Assembly: GCA_902805985.1 (NCBI GenBank)
Contig: CADCUW010000109.1
Coordinates: 1 to 7,524 of the forward strand
Direction: 5' to 3'
Source: an uncultured Rubrobacteraceae bacterium
GTDB lineage: Bacteria; Actinomycetota; Rubrobacteria; Rubrobacterales; Rubrobacteraceae
DNA: 7,524 bases
The notes beneath the pieces were generated by a model. The model made no database searches. It saw nothing but the letters and a program-made list of their open reading frames with translations, and was not told where the DNA came from. Below, piece by piece: positions 6,347 through 7,524 of this stretch. Within the stretch, counting starts at the first letter, position 1. Each line of letters begins with the position of its first letter. A program made the translations under genes and the position numbers.

Positions 6347-6368
6347 ACGCAAAAGGCGTATTTTTACG
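6347..6368. promoter_or_regulatory. AT-rich inverted-repeat element upstream of argH
   Basis: CGTA (6357-6360) and TACG (6365-6368) flank a TTTT, and just before it ACGC (6347-6350) is inverted against GCGT (6356-6359). This is the most AT-rich spot in the 163-base divergent spacer and lies about 55 bases before the argH start. It has the size of a repressor half-site or operator. It resembles an ArgR (ARG) box only loosely, so no regulator is assigned. Confidence 0.25.
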
Positions 6369-6408
6369 GTCCGAGACCGGCGATCCTCCCAACGGCCATC
6401 CGTTAGGC

Positions 6409-6414
6409 TAAACT
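6409..6414 (+). promoter_or_regulatory. Candidate -10 box of argH, probably leaderless transcript
   Basis: TAAACT matches TATAAT at four of six bases, including the key first T, second A and last T. It ends 8 bases before the argH ATG (6423), so transcription would start at or next to the A of the start codon. The 20 bases before the ATG contain no purine-rich ribosome binding site, which fits a leaderless message. No convincing -35 box is seen. An overlapping TAGGCT (6404-6409) is an alternative. Confidence 0.4.
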
Positions 6415-6422
6415 GCGCGGCC

Positions 6423-7524
6423 ATGGGGACCGCGGACGGGAACAACGCGCCGCTCTGGGGCGGAAGGTTCGGGTCGAGCCCGGCCGAGGCCTTCGAGCGC
6501 CTGAACGCCTCGATCCCCTTCGACGTCCGACTCGCCCCCCACGACGTCCGGGGCTCCATCGCCCACGCGAAGATGCTGGGCGAGCAGGGAATCGTTACGG
6601 AGGATGAGGCCGTGGAACTGGTCCGCGGTCTGGAAGTCGTGCTCGGCGAGGTGGAGGCCGGCGAGTTCTCCTGGACGCCCGCCGACGAGGACGTGCATAC
6701 GGCGGTCGAACGGCGGCTGCGCGAGGTCGCGGGCGAGGTGGCGCTCAAGCTGCACACGGGCCGGAGCCGCAACGATCAGGTGGCGCTCGACCTCCACCTC
6801 TTCGTCCGGGAGGCGGCGGAGGGGCTGCGCGAGGGCGTCTTCGCGGCGATGCGGGCGCTGGTAGAGGTGGCGGAGACGAACCGGGACGTCGTATTGCCGG
6901 GGTACACGCATCTTCAGCGGGCGCAGCCGATCCTGCTGGGCCACCACCTCCTCGCCCACTTCTGGGCCTTCGAGCGGGACCTGCGGCGCCTGGAGGCCGC
7001 CCGCGAAGCGGCCGACCGCTCGCCGCTCGGGGCGGCGGCGCTCGGCGGCACGCCGCACCCGGTGGACCCCGCGCTCACTGCCGGAGAGCTCGGGATGCTG
7101 CCGCCCGTCAACTCGCTCGACGCCGTCTCGGATAGGGACTTCGTCCTCGACCTGCTCTACGCCTGCGCCGTGCTCGGCGTCCACCTCAGCAGGATGGGGG
7201 AGGAGTGGGTGCTCTGGACGAGCGCCGAGTTCGGGTTCGCCACGCTCGACGACGCGTACTCTTCGGGCTCCTCCATCATGCCGCAGAAAAAGAACCCGGA
7301 CGCCTACGAGCTGATGCGCGGCAAGACCGGCCGCCTCATCGGGGACCTGAACGCCCTCCTCATCACCTTGAAGGGACTCCCGCTCGGCTACTCCAAGGAC
7401 CTCCAGGAGGACAAGGAACCCATCTTCGACGCCGTGGACGCCGTTATGCTCATGCTCGCCGTCCTGCCGGAGATGCTGCGCACCGCCCGCTTCGATAACG
7501 AGAGGATGCGCCTGGCGGCCGGCG
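6423..7524 (+). CDS. argH: Argininosuccinate lyase, N-terminal part (runs off window)
   Basis: The frame is open from ATG 6423 to the window end, giving 367 residues of a family usually about 460-480 long. The enzyme splits argininosuccinate into arginine and fumarate, the last step of arginine synthesis, as a cytoplasmic homotetramer of the fumarase/aspartase superfamily. Signatures in order are 'LWGGRFGSSP' (11-20), 'DEDVHTAVERRL' (88-99), 'HTGRSRNDQV' (111-120), 'GYTHLQRAQP' (160-169, catalytic His163), 'SPLGAAALGGT', 'DAVSDRDFV' and the catalytic-serine loop 'GSSIMPQKKNPD' (282-293), with 'KDLQEDKEP' following. All expected catalytic residues in the visible part are present, and there is no frameshift. 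The ATG is the only sensible start because no start codon lies just upstream in frame. It diverges from the membrane protein gene and starts its own unit; no other arginine gene is visible to its left. Confidence 0.97.
   Translation, partial: MGTADGNNAPLWGGRFGSSPAEAFERLNASIPFDVRLAPHDVRGSIAHAKMLGEQGIVTEDEAVELVRGLEVVLGEVEAGEFSWTPADEDVHTAVERRLREVAGEVALKLHTGRSRNDQVALDLHLFVREAAEGLREGVFAAMRALVEVAETNRDVVLPGYTHLQRAQPILLGHHLLAHFWAFERDLRRLEAAREAADRSPLGAAALGGTPHPVDPALTAGELGMLPPVNSLDAVSDRDFVLDLLYACAVLGVHLSRMGEEWVLWTSAEFGFATLDDAYSSGSSIMPQKKNPDAYELMRGKTGRLIGDLNALLITLKGLPLGYSKDLQEDKEPIFDAVDAVMLMLAVLPEMLRTARFDNERMRLAAG

Noticed and set aside
5261..6406. A 381-codon plus-strand frame spanning the scaffold gene end, the hairpin and the antisense of the membrane protein
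   Set aside because: It crosses a strong hairpin and is the antisense or out-of-frame reading of better-supported genes. It also has the typical Arg/Gly/Pro/Asp-rich composition of a shadow.
6260..6772. Upstream in-frame extension of the membrane protein gene to 6772
   Set aside because: The extension is antisense to argH and Ser/Thr/Arg-rich without a domain, while ATG 6259 has an excellent ribosome binding site.

Overview
This is a GC-rich window whose codon third positions are mostly G or C. It uses GTG/TTG starts freely and carries coenzyme F420 biosynthesis and F420-enzyme genes, a fused FbiC, and a CysA2/SseA-type rhodanese very like the mycobacterial one. Together these point to an actinobacterium. 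My best guess is a deep-branching thermophile-type lineage such as Rubrobacter, but that is an inference from gene content and not a database match. I see no tRNA, rRNA, CRISPR array, insertion sequence or phage gene.

Left part (1-4127) is an F420 locus. The end of a luciferase-like (LLM) F420-dependent oxidoreductase overlaps by four bases (GTGA) with a two-domain gene. That gene joins an N-terminal PPOX-type split-barrel F420 domain to a C-terminal FMN nitroreductase domain that closely resembles the C-terminal half of mycobacterial FbiB. Convergent to it lies fbiC, the fused CofG-CofH radical SAM F0 synthase, with both CX3CX2C clusters intact. The window therefore holds the F0-forming step, a candidate dehydro-F420 reductase step and F420-using enzymes. 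No CofC/FbiD, CofD/FbiA or CofE (ligase) gene is visible.

Middle part (4128-5573): a 146-bp divergent spacer separates fbiC from a two-gene unit. The first gene is a tandem-domain thiosulfate/3-mercaptopyruvate sulfurtransferase with active-site Cys247. Ten bases later comes a small IscU/SufU-fold scaffold protein. It keeps the first scaffold cysteine (Cys37) but has Asp63 and Asn110 where the other two are expected, and Gly39 in place of the usual Asp. This is the most unusual coding feature here. A sulfurtransferase paired with a one-cysteine scaffold suggests persulfide handling rather than classical Fe-S cluster assembly.

Right part (5574-7524): a very strong 17-bp hairpin lies between the scaffold gene and a convergent gene for an unrecognised six-helix membrane protein of 205 residues. 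A 163-bp divergent spacer follows, then argH (argininosuccinate lyase), which runs off the window after 367 codons. argH has no Shine-Dalgarno sequence but has a TAAACT box 8 bases before its ATG, so a leaderless transcript is plausible.
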